From positions 1 to 30,779 of the forward strand of contig VSQE01000028.1 in assembly GCA_009775705.1 (NCBI GenBank): a stretch of 30,779 nt of DNA. Reading direction: 5' to 3'. This DNA comes from Prevotellamassilia sp. (GTDB lineage Bacteria > Bacteroidota > Bacteroidia > Bacteroidales > Bacteroidaceae). Shown here one piece after another: positions 8,018 to 15,197 of this stretch. The notes under the pieces were generated by a model. The model was not told the origin of the DNA. It was given only the letters and a program-made list of their open reading frames with translations, and made no database searches. Both the position numbers and the translations under genes were made by a program. Each line of letters begins with the position of its first letter. The first letter of the stretch is position 1.

Positions 8018-8494
8018 TTATTCTTTATATGTTACAGGAAATAGTTTTAGCCATATCCGGTTGTGGAAAGCCAGCAGATAACGCCTGAACGGAGTAAAGG
8101 CCAGCCATACTTTAGAGTATAGTCTCCATTTTATTCCTGTAACCATGTCCGGTGCGTTTCTTCCTTTTCTATAGAAACCAAGGGCTATCCCAACGATGTT
8201 TTCCGTTGTACAACTCTCGGTTCCCCGCACATTCCCGTCACCTTTCAGTGTGAGTAGTTTTCCCTGTTTCCTGATAATACGGTGCAGAACATAATGGTCT
8301 TTGTCTGTTTCCGCAAGTACGACATCTCCGACATTTACCGAAGTATAAGGTCCCAGAATAACTTTGTCTCTGCGGTCTTCAAGAAATAGGCGCATACTGA
8401 AGCCCCTTACCCGGAAAGTTGTTGTATGCCCTTCGTTTATGAGTTTTCTTATTTCCGGAATAAATATTTCGTTGGGAAGCAGAACTGATCTCAT
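8018..8494 (-). CDS. S24/S26 family peptidase (signal-peptidase-like)
   Basis: A 158-residue protein with the S24/S26 serine-lysine protease core: 'FRVRGFSMRLFLEDRRDKVIL' places the candidate nucleophile at Ser33 (GxSM), 'VNVGDVVLAETDKDHYVLHRII' is the conserved G-D-[IV]-V strand pair, and 'LTLKGDGN' is the second conserved box. The usual proline in SMxP is leucine here, which is common in this Bacteroidetes subgroup. There is no obvious N-terminal membrane anchor, unlike LepB; a moderately hydrophobic C-terminal segment (SKVWLAFTPFRRYLLAF) could associate with membrane. It overlaps the kinase gene by 4 bp and lies 5 bp before the PqqD-like gene, so the three are probably co-translated. It may process a peptide handled by its neighbours (inference). 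Confidence 0.78.
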   Translation of the reverse strand: MRSVLLPNEIFIPEIRKLINEGHTTTFRVRGFSMRLFLEDRRDKVILGPYTSVNVGDVVLAETDKDHYVLHRIIRKQGKLLTLKGDGNVRGTESCTTENIVGIALGFYRKGRNAPDMVTGIKWRLYSKVWLAFTPFRRYLLAFHNRIWLKLFPVTYKE

Positions 8495-9372
8495 CTTGTT
8501 ATTGCTTGATGGCTTAGCCGTGCAGCTGCCTCATCGGGACGGCAACGCAGATAGTAGGCGGGTATTCTTTCAACTATGCTTGCAACCGTATCGCAAATTC
8601 GGGCGTAGGAGCATTTGTCCCATATCATGGTGGAGCAGGAGGATAGGATAGAAGCGAATGCTTTGATTCCCGGCTCTTTGTTAATCAAATTCTCTGGATA
8701 CTGCTCCAGACGGAGGAATGCACCAGTCTCTACGCTGAGATTGCGGTAGCAAGGGGTTTTTCCGCTCCATGGTGTCCCGTACACACGGACCTTTCCTTCT
8801 TTTGGGAAAAATCTGAGAGCGGGATTGTCATCGTTGAGGAGTTCGGAGCCGCTGATGTATTTGTGCCACAATTGTGAGTGTGTGCTTTTTCCAGTTCCGC
8901 TTTTACCGAGAAAGAGGTAGCCTTTATTATCATATATGGTGACGGAGGCATGCATCAGTATGATGTCGTGGTATGCTCCGGAAAAAGCAAAAGCTATCAT
9001 CATGGCATTGTTCAACCCAAAAGACTGGTTGTTGTAATCTCCGAATAATGAGACACGACAAGTCGAGAATTCCTCATTTGTTTCCATTGAGCAGGAGAGT
9101 TCTTTCTCAGGGCTGCTTATCAGAATCTTATACCCTTCCTCGGTCTTATACATTCCGTGGTTGATGCCGCCGCAGTCAAATTGTCCGATTTCTTTGCCGA
9201 CAGGTTCCTGTGAAACTAAATCGTGTCCTACTGTCATTTCAAACATCGGAACCTCTTTCACCGGTGGAATATTAAATGGTGCGCACGACGGGATGAGGGG
9301 ACGTATGTCGGTGCTCTCCGAAAATTGCAGGAGGAACAAGGCGTCTGCAACACGAAAATATAAATGCTTCAT
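8491..9372 (-). CDS. HPr-kinase-like (HprK C-terminal fold) protein
   Basis: A 293-residue protein. The N-terminal half (1-130) shows no motif I recognise. The second half has the HprK/PEP-carboxykinase-type P-loop at 156-164 (GKSGTGKST), preceded by 'ILMHASVTIYDNKGYLFLG' (HprK-like 'HA..v...g.g.ll.G.SG.GKS') and followed by 'LLNDDNPALRF' (metal-binding acidic pair) and 'VYGTPWSGKTPCYRN'. Canonical HprK phosphorylates Ser46 of HPr, but this subfamily occurs with PqqD and peptidase genes, and related kinases phosphorylate lasso-type peptides. Substrate here is unknown. The stop overlaps the peptidase start (ATGA). The start ATG at 9372 is 30 bp from the secreted-protein gene upstream. Confidence 0.78.
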   Translation of the reverse strand: MKHLYFRVADALFLLQFSESTDIRPLIPSCAPFNIPPVKEVPMFEMTVGHDLVSQEPVGKEIGQFDCGGINHGMYKTEEGYKILISSPEKELSCSMETNEEFSTCRVSLFGDYNNQSFGLNNAMMIAFAFSGAYHDIILMHASVTIYDNKGYLFLGKSGTGKSTHSQLWHKYISGSELLNDDNPALRFFPKEGKVRVYGTPWSGKTPCYRNLSVETGAFLRLEQYPENLINKEPGIKAFASILSSCSTMIWDKCSYARICDTVASIVERIPAYYLRCRPDEAAARLSHQAITR

Positions 9373-9402
9373 GGTGATGGGGGGATAAGAAGGTGAATTG
9401 TC

Positions 9403-9810
9403 TTAGTGGTTTTCTGCTTTTGGAAGAGCGGAGAACCTGAATTCTTCAGACGAAAGTTCCTTCACCGTTTGCTGTTTGTTGCGTTGTGCATGGCGCCGCA
9501 CCTTTATATATTTCTTTTCCAGTTTTTCTTTTCTCGTCGAGAAAAACAGGACGCAGGTTTCATGACCTACATAATTGTTTTCCAAGTACCTTTTCATTTG
9601 TGAGGTATAGGATGCCCGATGTTTCAGAAAGCCTGTTTTCTTTTGTACCTGTGCATCCGGAAGAACCTGTATGGCTGAAAGGTACACTGTGGAGTCATTG
9701 AAACTTGTGCCGAATCCGAATGCGTATACGGTCTTTTGGGCATAGTTGTTCAGAGGCCACATCAGGATTGCGCAAAATAGAATGAGTCTTGCCAAATTAT
9801 GTTTGATCAT
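9403..9810 (-). CDS. Secreted hypothetical protein upstream of the HprK-like gene
   Basis: A 135-residue protein from the ATG at 9810 (MIKHNLARLILFCAILMWPL), preceded by GGAAAACAG as a possible ribosome site; the frame can be extended by 10 codons to a TTG inside the -7 region, which I rejected. The N-terminus is a signal peptide with a likely cut after 'NNYA'. The mature part contains 'VYAFGFGTSFNDSTVYLSAIQVLPDAQ' and ends in a very basic, charged stretch (STRKEKLEKKYIKVRRHAQRNKQQ) and 'FRFSALPKAENH'. I do not recognise the family. It lies 30 bp upstream of the kinase gene on the same strand, so it may belong to the same transcription unit, perhaps as an exported substrate or partner, but nothing in the sequence proves this. 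Confidence 0.65.
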   Translation of the reverse strand: MIKHNLARLILFCAILMWPLNNYAQKTVYAFGFGTSFNDSTVYLSAIQVLPDAQVQKKTGFLKHRASYTSQMKRYLENNYVGHETCVLFFSTRKEKLEKKYIKVRRHAQRNKQQTVKELSSEEFRFSALPKAENH

Positions 9811-9837
9811 CTGTTTTCCTTGAATGGTTTCGAAGAG

Positions 9838-9845
9838 CAAAGATA
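9838..9845 (-). promoter_or_regulatory. Bacteroides -7 element (TATCTTTG) for the secreted protein/HprK-like/peptidase/PqqD set
   Basis: The minus strand reads TATCTTTG 27 bases before the ATG at 9810. It is the only good -7 element seen upstream of the four-gene set, which favours one transcript for all four. Confidence 0.5.
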
Positions 9846-9913
9846 CATAAACTCATTTATATATGGAGTTTTTTTGTGGAAATAATGTGAATAGTTTCAC
9901 CCGATGACAAAAT

Positions 9914-9946
9914 AAAAACGGATCGTTTCCCAACGGTCCGTTTTTT
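9914..9946 (-). terminator. Intrinsic terminator downstream of the nucleoside phosphorylase gene
   Basis: Hairpin AAAAACGGATCGTT-TCCC-AACGGTCCGTTTTT (one mismatch), followed on either strand by a T run. It ends the minus-strand transcription unit whose last gene stops at 10109. The AT-rich 160 bp between the stop and the hairpin hold no gene. Confidence 0.75.
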
Positions 9947-10108
9947 GTTTTCAATAGGTATTAGTTTTTAAGGTAAAAAGATTGTTTATAAGGATAACGG
10001 TACAAAAGTCACACTTTTTTTTGTTCTGAGCAAAAAAATATTTATGTCAAATAACATATTTTGCTTAAAAATGTATGATTTGTTCTATTTTTATGGATCC
10101 TTCAAGAA

Positions 10109-10987
10109 TCAGATGCGTTCAAGTACGGTTTTTATCAGGGTATCTATTGAATTCTTATAATTGGGATTGGCTTTTCCTGCCACTCTGTTGGCGATAACCA
10201 TACATACAGTAAGAGCTTTGTGCCCCATGAGTTTTGAGAGGCCTGCCACCGCACTGCTTTCCATTTCGAAATTCGTGATGCAGTAAGGACCGTATCTGAA
10301 GGACATGATCTTGTTGTTCTGAAGAGGATCGGCCAGTGGAATTCTTAATTCGCGGCCCTGCGGACCGAAAAAGCCGCCGCAGGCTATGGTGACACCTTTC
10401 ACCATATCTTTTCCGGCAATTTTTTCAATGAGAGACGGATCCGCATCAACAACGTAGGGATGAGAAATGCACTGAGAGCCTTTCCATTGCATGGAAGAGA
10501 GAAATGCCTTTTCAAATTCAAGGTCGCAGACTTTATCGCGGCCGTCATAGAAGTTAAGCAATCCGTCGAATCCGATGCTTTTCACACTGGCAACGAATGT
10601 TCCTTCCGGAGTATGGGGCTGCAATCCGCCGCATGTTCCGATACGGACAATTTCCAGAGAGCGTAGTTGGTTCTTTTCTTCGCGGGAATTGAAATCAATA
10701 TTGGCAAGAGCGTCCAGTTCATTGAGTACAATGTCAATGTTGTCACATCCGATGCCGGTAGAGACGACAGTGATGCGTTTTCCTTTGTAATGTCCGGTGA
10801 CAGAGCGGAATTCCCTGCTCTCAATTTCGCATTCCTTGTCTTCAAAGTGGGAGGCTACGGTCGGTACACGTCCCGGATCGCCTACCAGAATGACTTTGTC
10901 TGCCAGTTGCTCGGGCTTCAGGTGCAGATGGAAGATACTTCCATCCGAGTTGATGATTAATTCTGATTCCTCAAATTTCTTTTTCAT
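10109..10987 (-). CDS. Nucleoside phosphorylase (PNP/UDP family)
   Basis: A 292-residue phosphorylase that cleaves nucleosides with phosphate to free base and ribose-1-phosphate. Visible motifs: 'VILVGDPGRVPTVASHF' (phosphate-binding GDPxR loop), 'VVSTGIGCDNIDIVLNEL' (sTGIG), 'EIVRIGTCGGLQP' (RxGTxGGL) and 'CITNFEMESSAVAGLSKLMG' (nucleoside/ribose-binding FEMES). The order and spacing fit the NP-I superfamily (uridine or purine nucleoside phosphorylase). It is about 35 residues longer than E. coli Udp, as in Bacteroidetes members. Base specificity is not certain from sequence alone. It lies nine bases after the PD40 gene and is probably co-transcribed with it. Confidence 0.9.
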   Translation of the reverse strand: MKKKFEESELIINSDGSIFHLHLKPEQLADKVILVGDPGRVPTVASHFEDKECEIESREFRSVTGHYKGKRITVVSTGIGCDNIDIVLNELDALANIDFNSREEKNQLRSLEIVRIGTCGGLQPHTPEGTFVASVKSIGFDGLLNFYDGRDKVCDLEFEKAFLSSMQWKGSQCISHPYVVDADPSLIEKIAGKDMVKGVTIACGGFFGPQGRELRIPLADPLQNNKIMSFRYGPYCITNFEMESSAVAGLSKLMGHKALTVCMVIANRVAGKANPNYKNSIDTLIKTVLERI

Positions 10988-10996
10988 TACTTTCTG

Positions 10997-12289
10997 TTAT
11001 TGGAGTTCTGTTTTTCTCATACTTTTAGCCAATTTGTTCACAGTCTGCAAAAGTTGGTCCGTTTCTTTTTCCAGTGCAAGGATGTCTCTGTCCGGTACGG
11101 TGTGACTTTTTGAATACTGTAGGCGAAGTTGCCGGAGTTTCTCCTCCTTGGCTTGTAGCATTTGTGTTGCCTTCCACCATTCCTCCGCTATTCTACGGGC
11201 TTGCGGGTTGCGGAATTGTGTCAGATCCGAATAGACTATTTTATCGTTAATGATGAATTGTATATTCTTTCCTTCGTTGTCAATGCTATGAGTTCTTGTT
11301 TTCAGTTTCGAAAGTCGCAGGCGTGCTTCCTCTACTTTTTTTCTGTCAGCAGGCTGGCTTTCGGCAATGGATGATATGCGGGCCATTCGTCTCAGACGAT
11401 CCTCCCCGGTCTTTTCCGGATCATAAATCTCGCGGATTTCGTTGGGAATGAAAAGATAAATACAGACTTTGTCGGCCGGTTGGGAACGGTCGCTGACAAA
11501 CCAGCCGATGCCAGTTGTCTCATCTATGGCCAGAAGGTAATCGTTGGCCGGAGAATTGAAAGGCATGCCTATGTTCTCAGCCTTTACATACGATTTTGTT
11601 TCGGAATTATACCGGGTCACGAAGATGTCATATCCACCCAGGCTTTCTGAACCTTGTGCCGCATAGTAAAGTGTTACTCCGTCTGACAGGACGAAAGGGT
11701 AGTTCTGCACTTCATTTTCGTCATCGGACATACCTTGCAGTTGCTGGGGAGAGTTCCAGCTGTCGGACAAGCGGGAAGACGAGAAAATTTTCAGCACTCC
11801 GTTGTTTCCCGCCGGTGCCGGAAATAATATCTTGTCCTCCAGTTCGTTGATGTAGGCAATTTCCTGAGCCTTGAAAGTAGAGATAAATTCTTTCGGTAAT
11901 ATTTCCTTGGGATTCTTGATGTGCCCGCTTTCGTTGCTGAGCCTGTAATAGTTCAGGAATTTGTCTTTGTCAACAACTATACTGTCAATGAATGTGACTT
12001 TTTCCGTGCCCGCCAGCATATTCGCTCCTTTCTGGGCAATCTGCATGTCGGCTTCGATCTGGGTTGTAGGCTTTTTCTGGCGCTTGGCTGTGTCCATTTC
12101 TTTTTCAAGAAGGGATATGGCTTCTTCGAAACGGTATTCCTCAATCATTTTTTGAGCGGGCCTCGGTTCGTCAATCGTCGAAGCGGGTGGATCGGCCGGA
12201 GCCTGTTTCTTTTTTTGTGCAGATGCTATATTGGGAGCCAGCCAGATGCCGATGCTTAACAACAGGGTATATGCGCTTGTCTTTCTCAT
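10997..12289 (-). CDS. PD40-repeat (TolB-like propeller) periplasmic protein
   Basis: A 430-residue exported protein. The signal peptide (MRKTSAYTLLLSIGIWLAPNIASAQ) is followed by a basic, Pro-rich linker and a short helical repeat ('MIEEYRFEEAISLLEKEMDTAKR'). The centre holds WD40-like PD40 blades: 'KIFSSSRLSDSWNSPQQL', 'NYPFVLSDGVTLYYAAQGSESLGGYDIFVTRYN' and 'NDYLLAIDETTGIGWFVSDR', the 'GG.DIF...' and 'W..p.nlg.p.NS..nd' patterns found in Bacteroidetes OmpA/PorE-type proteins. The C-terminal third is charged and probably coiled-coil ('EEARLRLSKLKTRTHS', 'LALEKETDQLLQTVNKLAKS'). No OmpA peptidoglycan-binding domain is present. It has its own -7 element at 12325. An envelope structural or sensing role is likely but unproven. 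Confidence 0.75.
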   Translation of the reverse strand: MRKTSAYTLLLSIGIWLAPNIASAQKKKQAPADPPASTIDEPRPAQKMIEEYRFEEAISLLEKEMDTAKRQKKPTTQIEADMQIAQKGANMLAGTEKVTFIDSIVVDKDKFLNYYRLSNESGHIKNPKEILPKEFISTFKAQEIAYINELEDKILFPAPAGNNGVLKIFSSSRLSDSWNSPQQLQGMSDDENEVQNYPFVLSDGVTLYYAAQGSESLGGYDIFVTRYNSETKSYVKAENIGMPFNSPANDYLLAIDETTGIGWFVSDRSQPADKVCIYLFIPNEIREIYDPEKTGEDRLRRMARISSIAESQPADRKKVEEARLRLSKLKTRTHSIDNEGKNIQFIINDKIVYSDLTQFRNPQARRIAEEWWKATQMLQAKEEKLRQLRLQYSKSHTVPDRDILALEKETDQLLQTVNKLAKSMRKTELQ

Positions 12290-12324
12290 ATAGTTAAAAT
12301 GTGCCGGTTAATCTAAAACGACTT

Positions 12325-12332
12325 CAAATATA
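12325..12332 (-). promoter_or_regulatory. Bacteroides -7 element (TATATTTG) for the PD40 gene
   Basis: The minus strand reads TATATTTG 35 bases before the PD40 ATG at 12289, in the 79-bp gap after nadD. It suggests the PD40 and phosphorylase genes can be transcribed separately from yicC-gmk-nadD. No exact -33 TTTG is seen. Confidence 0.45.
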
Positions 12333-12368
12333 CAGATTTATATCGAAGGGAGGATGTGGATGTCAGCT

Positions 12369-12947
12369 TTATTTTTTGTAATAGTTGTTGTTCTTTATGA
12401 TGTCAACTACTTCCGGAGGCATCATGCCGGTTGTATCTTCTCCGTTCGCAAGTCTCTCGCGGATCTGGCTTGAATTCCATGTAAACAGAGGAGCCTCAAT
12501 GAGATGAACGTTATCCGGAAGCTCGTCTTTTTCTATGGCATAACCGGGGCGTGGATACACAATGATTTCGTATTCCATTAAAATGTCCTTGCTGTTCTTC
12601 CATTTTGGAAACAGTTTCCAGTTGTCTGCTCCGATAATCAGGATAAACGATCGCTCCGGAAACGTGTTTTTTAATTCCCTCAGTGTTTGCCAGGAATATG
12701 AAGGGCAGGGCAGGCTGAATTCAAAGTCTGAGGCTTCTACTCCCGGAATGGAATGTACGGCGTGTCGGGCCATTCTCAAACGAACGTGCTCGTCTAAAAG
12801 TTCTTTTATGGGTTTTAGCGGATTATGTGGTGTGACCATTAGCCATATTTCGTCCGCCAATCCCTGATTCAGAATATTTTGCGCAAGGTTGATGTGTCCG
12901 TTATGAATGGGATTGAAACTTCCGCCAAAGATCCCGGTCCGTTTCAT
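12369..12947 (-). CDS. nadD: Nicotinate-nucleotide adenylyltransferase
   Basis: Transfers AMP from ATP to nicotinate mononucleotide in NAD synthesis. The 192-residue protein begins MKRTGIFGGSFNPIHNGHINLA, which contains the nucleotidyltransferase motif GGSFNPxHxGH. 'ANIL' to 'DEIWLMVTPHNPLK' is the usual substrate loop, 'FILIIGADNWKLFPKW' matches the family GxDxxxxFxxW, and 'FTWNSSQIRERLANGED' is the SSxxIR motif. Length is normal. Its start overlaps the gmk stop by 4 bp, so translation is probably coupled. Confidence 0.96.
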   Translation of the reverse strand: MKRTGIFGGSFNPIHNGHINLAQNILNQGLADEIWLMVTPHNPLKPIKELLDEHVRLRMARHAVHSIPGVEASDFEFSLPCPSYSWQTLRELKNTFPERSFILIIGADNWKLFPKWKNSKDILMEYEIIVYPRPGYAIEKDELPDNVHLIEAPLFTWNSSQIRERLANGEDTTGMMPPEVVDIIKNNNYYKK

Positions 12948-13558
12948 TTCTGAAGGAATGCTTTGACCACGGAGAGCACTTCCTGTCGGGCTTTCTCCAA
13001 ATTGTCGTTGATGATCGTTACGTCAAATTCCGGGGCAAACGAAATCTCAAATTCAGCGCGTTCCAAACGCTGGTCTATTGCCTCGGGAGATTCTGTCCCA
13101 CGGTTTTCCAGCCGTTGCCGCAAGGCTTCGATGGATGGAGGTTGTATAAATATGGAGAGGGATTGGTCCTGATAGTATTTCTTGATGTTCCGTGCGCCAA
13201 GAACATCTATGTCACATATAATGTTCCTGCCGAGATCCAGATTGCGGTCAACCTCACTCTTTAGCGTGCCGTAGTATTTATCCTTATAGACTTCCTCGTA
13301 TTCCAGAAACTCGCCGGCAGCGATGCGTTTTCTGAACTCCTCGGGGGAAATGAAGTAATACTCTACTCCGTCTTGCTCCGAACCGCGGGGCTGGCGCGAA
13401 GTAGCGGAGATGGAGAAATGCAGTTGAAGCCCTGATGCAATCAGTTGATTGATTAAAGTGCTTTTTCCCGATCCCGAAGGTGCCGAGAAAATAAGAACCT
13501 TGCCTTTTCTGGTTATAGCTGACGGTATCGGATTCTTGATCGTTTTATTCTGCTCCAT
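12944..13558 (-). CDS. gmk: Guanylate kinase
   Basis: Phosphorylates GMP to GDP with ATP. The 204-residue protein has the P-loop APSGSGKSTL near residues 26-35, 'ATSRQPRGSEQDGVEYYFIS' (GMP-binding), 'EFLEYEEVYKDKYYGTLKSEV' (the Y-G-T motif), 'NIICDIDVLGARNIKKYY' and 'IFIQPPSIEALRQRLENRGTES' (lid arginines). Length fits the family; a short extra N-terminal tail (about 17 residues) precedes the kinase fold. It starts 14 bp after the yicC stop and overlaps nadD, so yicC-gmk-nadD is a tight operon. The yicC-gmk pairing is common across bacteria. Confidence 0.97.
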   Translation of the reverse strand: MEQNKTIKNPIPSAITRKGKVLIFSAPSGSGKSTLINQLIASGLQLHFSISATSRQPRGSEQDGVEYYFISPEEFRKRIAAGEFLEYEEVYKDKYYGTLKSEVDRNLDLGRNIICDIDVLGARNIKKYYQDQSLSIFIQPPSIEALRQRLENRGTESPEAIDQRLERAEFEISFAPEFDVTIINDNLEKARQEVLSVVKAFLQK

Positions 13559-13572
13559 TCCTCAGATACCTT

Positions 13573-14451
13573 TTACAAAACATTCAAGACCTGTTCTTTG
13601 ATCTGTTCAAGCTCGTCTTTCATCTTGACGACAATCGTCTGCATCTCGGCCTGATTGCTTTTTGAGCCGGTTGTATTGATTTCCCGTCCCATTTCCTGTG
13701 CTATGAAGCCGAGTTTTTTGCCTTGGCCGTGTCCGTCAAGCATTGTTTCGCGGAAATAGCGTAAGTGGTTGGTCAAGCGTTGTTTTTCTTCACTTATATC
13801 CAGTTTTTCTATATAGTAGATAAGTTCCTGCTCTAAACGGTTCTTGTCGTAGTCCACTCCGGACAGTTCCGCCAGTCTTTCTTCCAGCCGCTGGCGTATT
13901 TTTTCAATCCGTCCTTTTTCGTAAGGCTCGATCTGGTGCATGAGTTCCTCAATGTTCGTGAGTTTGTCTTCAAATTTATGAAAGAGAGCTTTCCCTTCCT
14001 GTTTCCTGAACTCTACCAGTTGCCGGACGGCCGAGTCAATGGCCTGCCGTACTGTTTCCCAGTCTTCGTTTGCAAGTTCTTCTGTGGAATTGGCGAGTGT
14101 GATGTCTGGCAGGCGTACCAATGCGCTCCATACGTCTCCTCCGTTCAGTTCCAATCCGTTAATGCGGCTGATCTCCTTGATTTGGCGGATATATGCGCCT
14201 GCGGTTTCGGCATTGATGGGAAGAGTGTGCTGGGTTGCGTCTTTTTCTACCCAAAGGCAAAAATCTACCTTTCCCCGTTCCAGTTCTTTTGAAATCATGC
14301 GTCGGATTTCCATTTCCTTTTCACGAAATGGGGAAGCTATGCGTGTTGACAAATCCATACTCTTGGAGTTCAGGGATTTTAGTTCAACATAAATCTTTTT
14401 GCCTTCAAGATGAGCTTCGGCTTTTCCGTAGCCTGTCATTGATTGTATCAT
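13573..14451 (-). CDS. yicC: YicC-family endoribonuclease
   Basis: About 292 residues from the ATG at 14451. The protein begins MIQSMTGYGKAEAHLEGKKI, the near-universal start of YicC proteins (MI.SMTGyG); a TTG seven codons upstream was rejected because it falls in the promoter. Other conserved parts: 'VELKSLNSKSMDLSTRIASPFREKEMEIRR', 'ELERGKVDFCLWVE', 'KLDISEEKQRLTNHLRYF' and the C-terminal 'GKKLGFIAQEMGREINTTGSKSNQAEMQ', the YicC/DUF1732 signature. Family members are metal-dependent RNases. It is first in the yicC-gmk-nadD operon. Confidence 0.93.
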   Translation of the reverse strand: MIQSMTGYGKAEAHLEGKKIYVELKSLNSKSMDLSTRIASPFREKEMEIRRMISKELERGKVDFCLWVEKDATQHTLPINAETAGAYIRQIKEISRINGLELNGGDVWSALVRLPDITLANSTEELANEDWETVRQAIDSAVRQLVEFRKQEGKALFHKFEDKLTNIEELMHQIEPYEKGRIEKIRQRLEERLAELSGVDYDKNRLEQELIYYIEKLDISEEKQRLTNHLRYFRETMLDGHGQGKKLGFIAQEMGREINTTGSKSNQAEMQTIVVKMKDELEQIKEQVLNVL

Positions 14452-14469
14452 GATTTTCTGTTTTTTTTG

Positions 14470-14477
14470 CAAAAGTA
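14470..14477 (-). promoter_or_regulatory. Bacteroides -7 element (TACTTTTG) of the yicC-gmk-nadD operon
   Basis: The minus strand reads TACTTTTG 18 bases before the yicC ATG at 14451. A clear -33 box is not seen. Confidence 0.5.
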
Positions 14478-14725
14478 GTATTTTATTTCGAGATAGCCCT
14501 CTTGCCTCTCCTTCTCTTTTTGCAAACTGGACAAATTGTACGGATTTTGAAAAAACTGGGTTTGTTCATTCTCTGTTCCTTAAATGTAAACGATCCGGAT
14601 TGAGGATTGCTGATTCATGTAGAGGGCACGTCTCAATTTTTTTCAAAAAGATCTGTATACTTAATTTAATATATGTCTTTGATTTTTAACTTTTAGGTTT
14701 TTCGGAAAAATTCCGGGAGCGGACC

Positions 14726-14796
14726 TATTTTTCACAAGATAGTATGTTTTTCAAAAAAGATAGGACCTTTTTTCAACAAGATCCGATGTTTTTTTT
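14726..14796. repeat. T-rich direct-repeat array with exact 21-bp period
   Basis: Three tandem units (14726-14746, 14747-14767, 14768-14788) each hold a T run, then CA(A/C)..AAGAT in fixed phase: the G of GAT falls at 14738, 14759 and 14780. The preceding GGACC (14721-14725) and the following T8-ACG continue the phase partially. The sequence differs from the ACATGCCTTGT family but shares its 21-bp period. Confidence 0.75.
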
Positions 14797-14811
14797 ACGT
14801 TAAGAGACGAA

Positions 14812-14836
14812 AAAAGCCGCCCAATAGGCGGCTTTT
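14812..14836. terminator. Terminator-like hairpin
   Basis: Perfect 10-bp stem AAAAGCCGCC / GGCGGCTTTT with loop CAATA. On the minus strand the stem ends in T6 (opposite A14811-14815 and beyond), so it could stop read-through from rpsA before the yicC promoter. No plus-strand gene ends nearby. Confidence 0.65.
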
Positions 14837-15113
14837 CAGGGTTCTTCTGTTTTGGCAGTGCAAATATACAACATTTGCGGTCGGAATCCAAACGCTGTTT
14901 AATATTCGTTTACATTCGGGCTAAGACGCTTGTTTTGCCTATCGTCGTTAAACGTGAAACGGTTAGGTGATCCCTTTTTGCATACGGAAGGAGTTTTTCC
15001 GGTTTTCCGTTTAATATTGTCATTATATATTGGAAGGAAGCGTGTCCGGTCTCCGGAGCAGGTTGGACATGTAGGGCCATGCCTGCTCCGTGAAGAGGCT
15101 GGCCGAGAACAAA

Positions 15114-15145
15114 AAAGTCAGCTACGAAAAAACGTAGCTGACTTT
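15114..15145 (-). terminator. Intrinsic terminator of rpsA
   Basis: Perfect 13-bp stem AAAGTCAGCTACG / CGTAGCTGACTTT with a six-base loop, about 50 bp past the rpsA stop. On the minus strand it is followed by T residues. Confidence 0.85.
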
Positions 15146-15197
15146 GCTTTGGATCTCGTTCCGGCAATATCGCGTTAGCGATTCGCCGGAGAGAGAA

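Larger units (their letters stand above)
14478..15197. other. Gene-free 720-bp stretch between rpsA and yicC
   Basis: No protein-coding frame here looks real; the 82- and 85-codon frames at 14910-15178 overlap each other on opposite strands and show no family pattern. The stretch holds the rpsA terminator (15114-15145), a further hairpin close to the rpsA stop (CCGGC/GCCGG and ATCGC/GCGAT arms, 15161-15189), a second terminator-like hairpin (14812-14836) and a T-rich direct-repeat array (14726-14796). The middle part, 14840-15110, shows nothing I can name. Confidence 0.6.
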
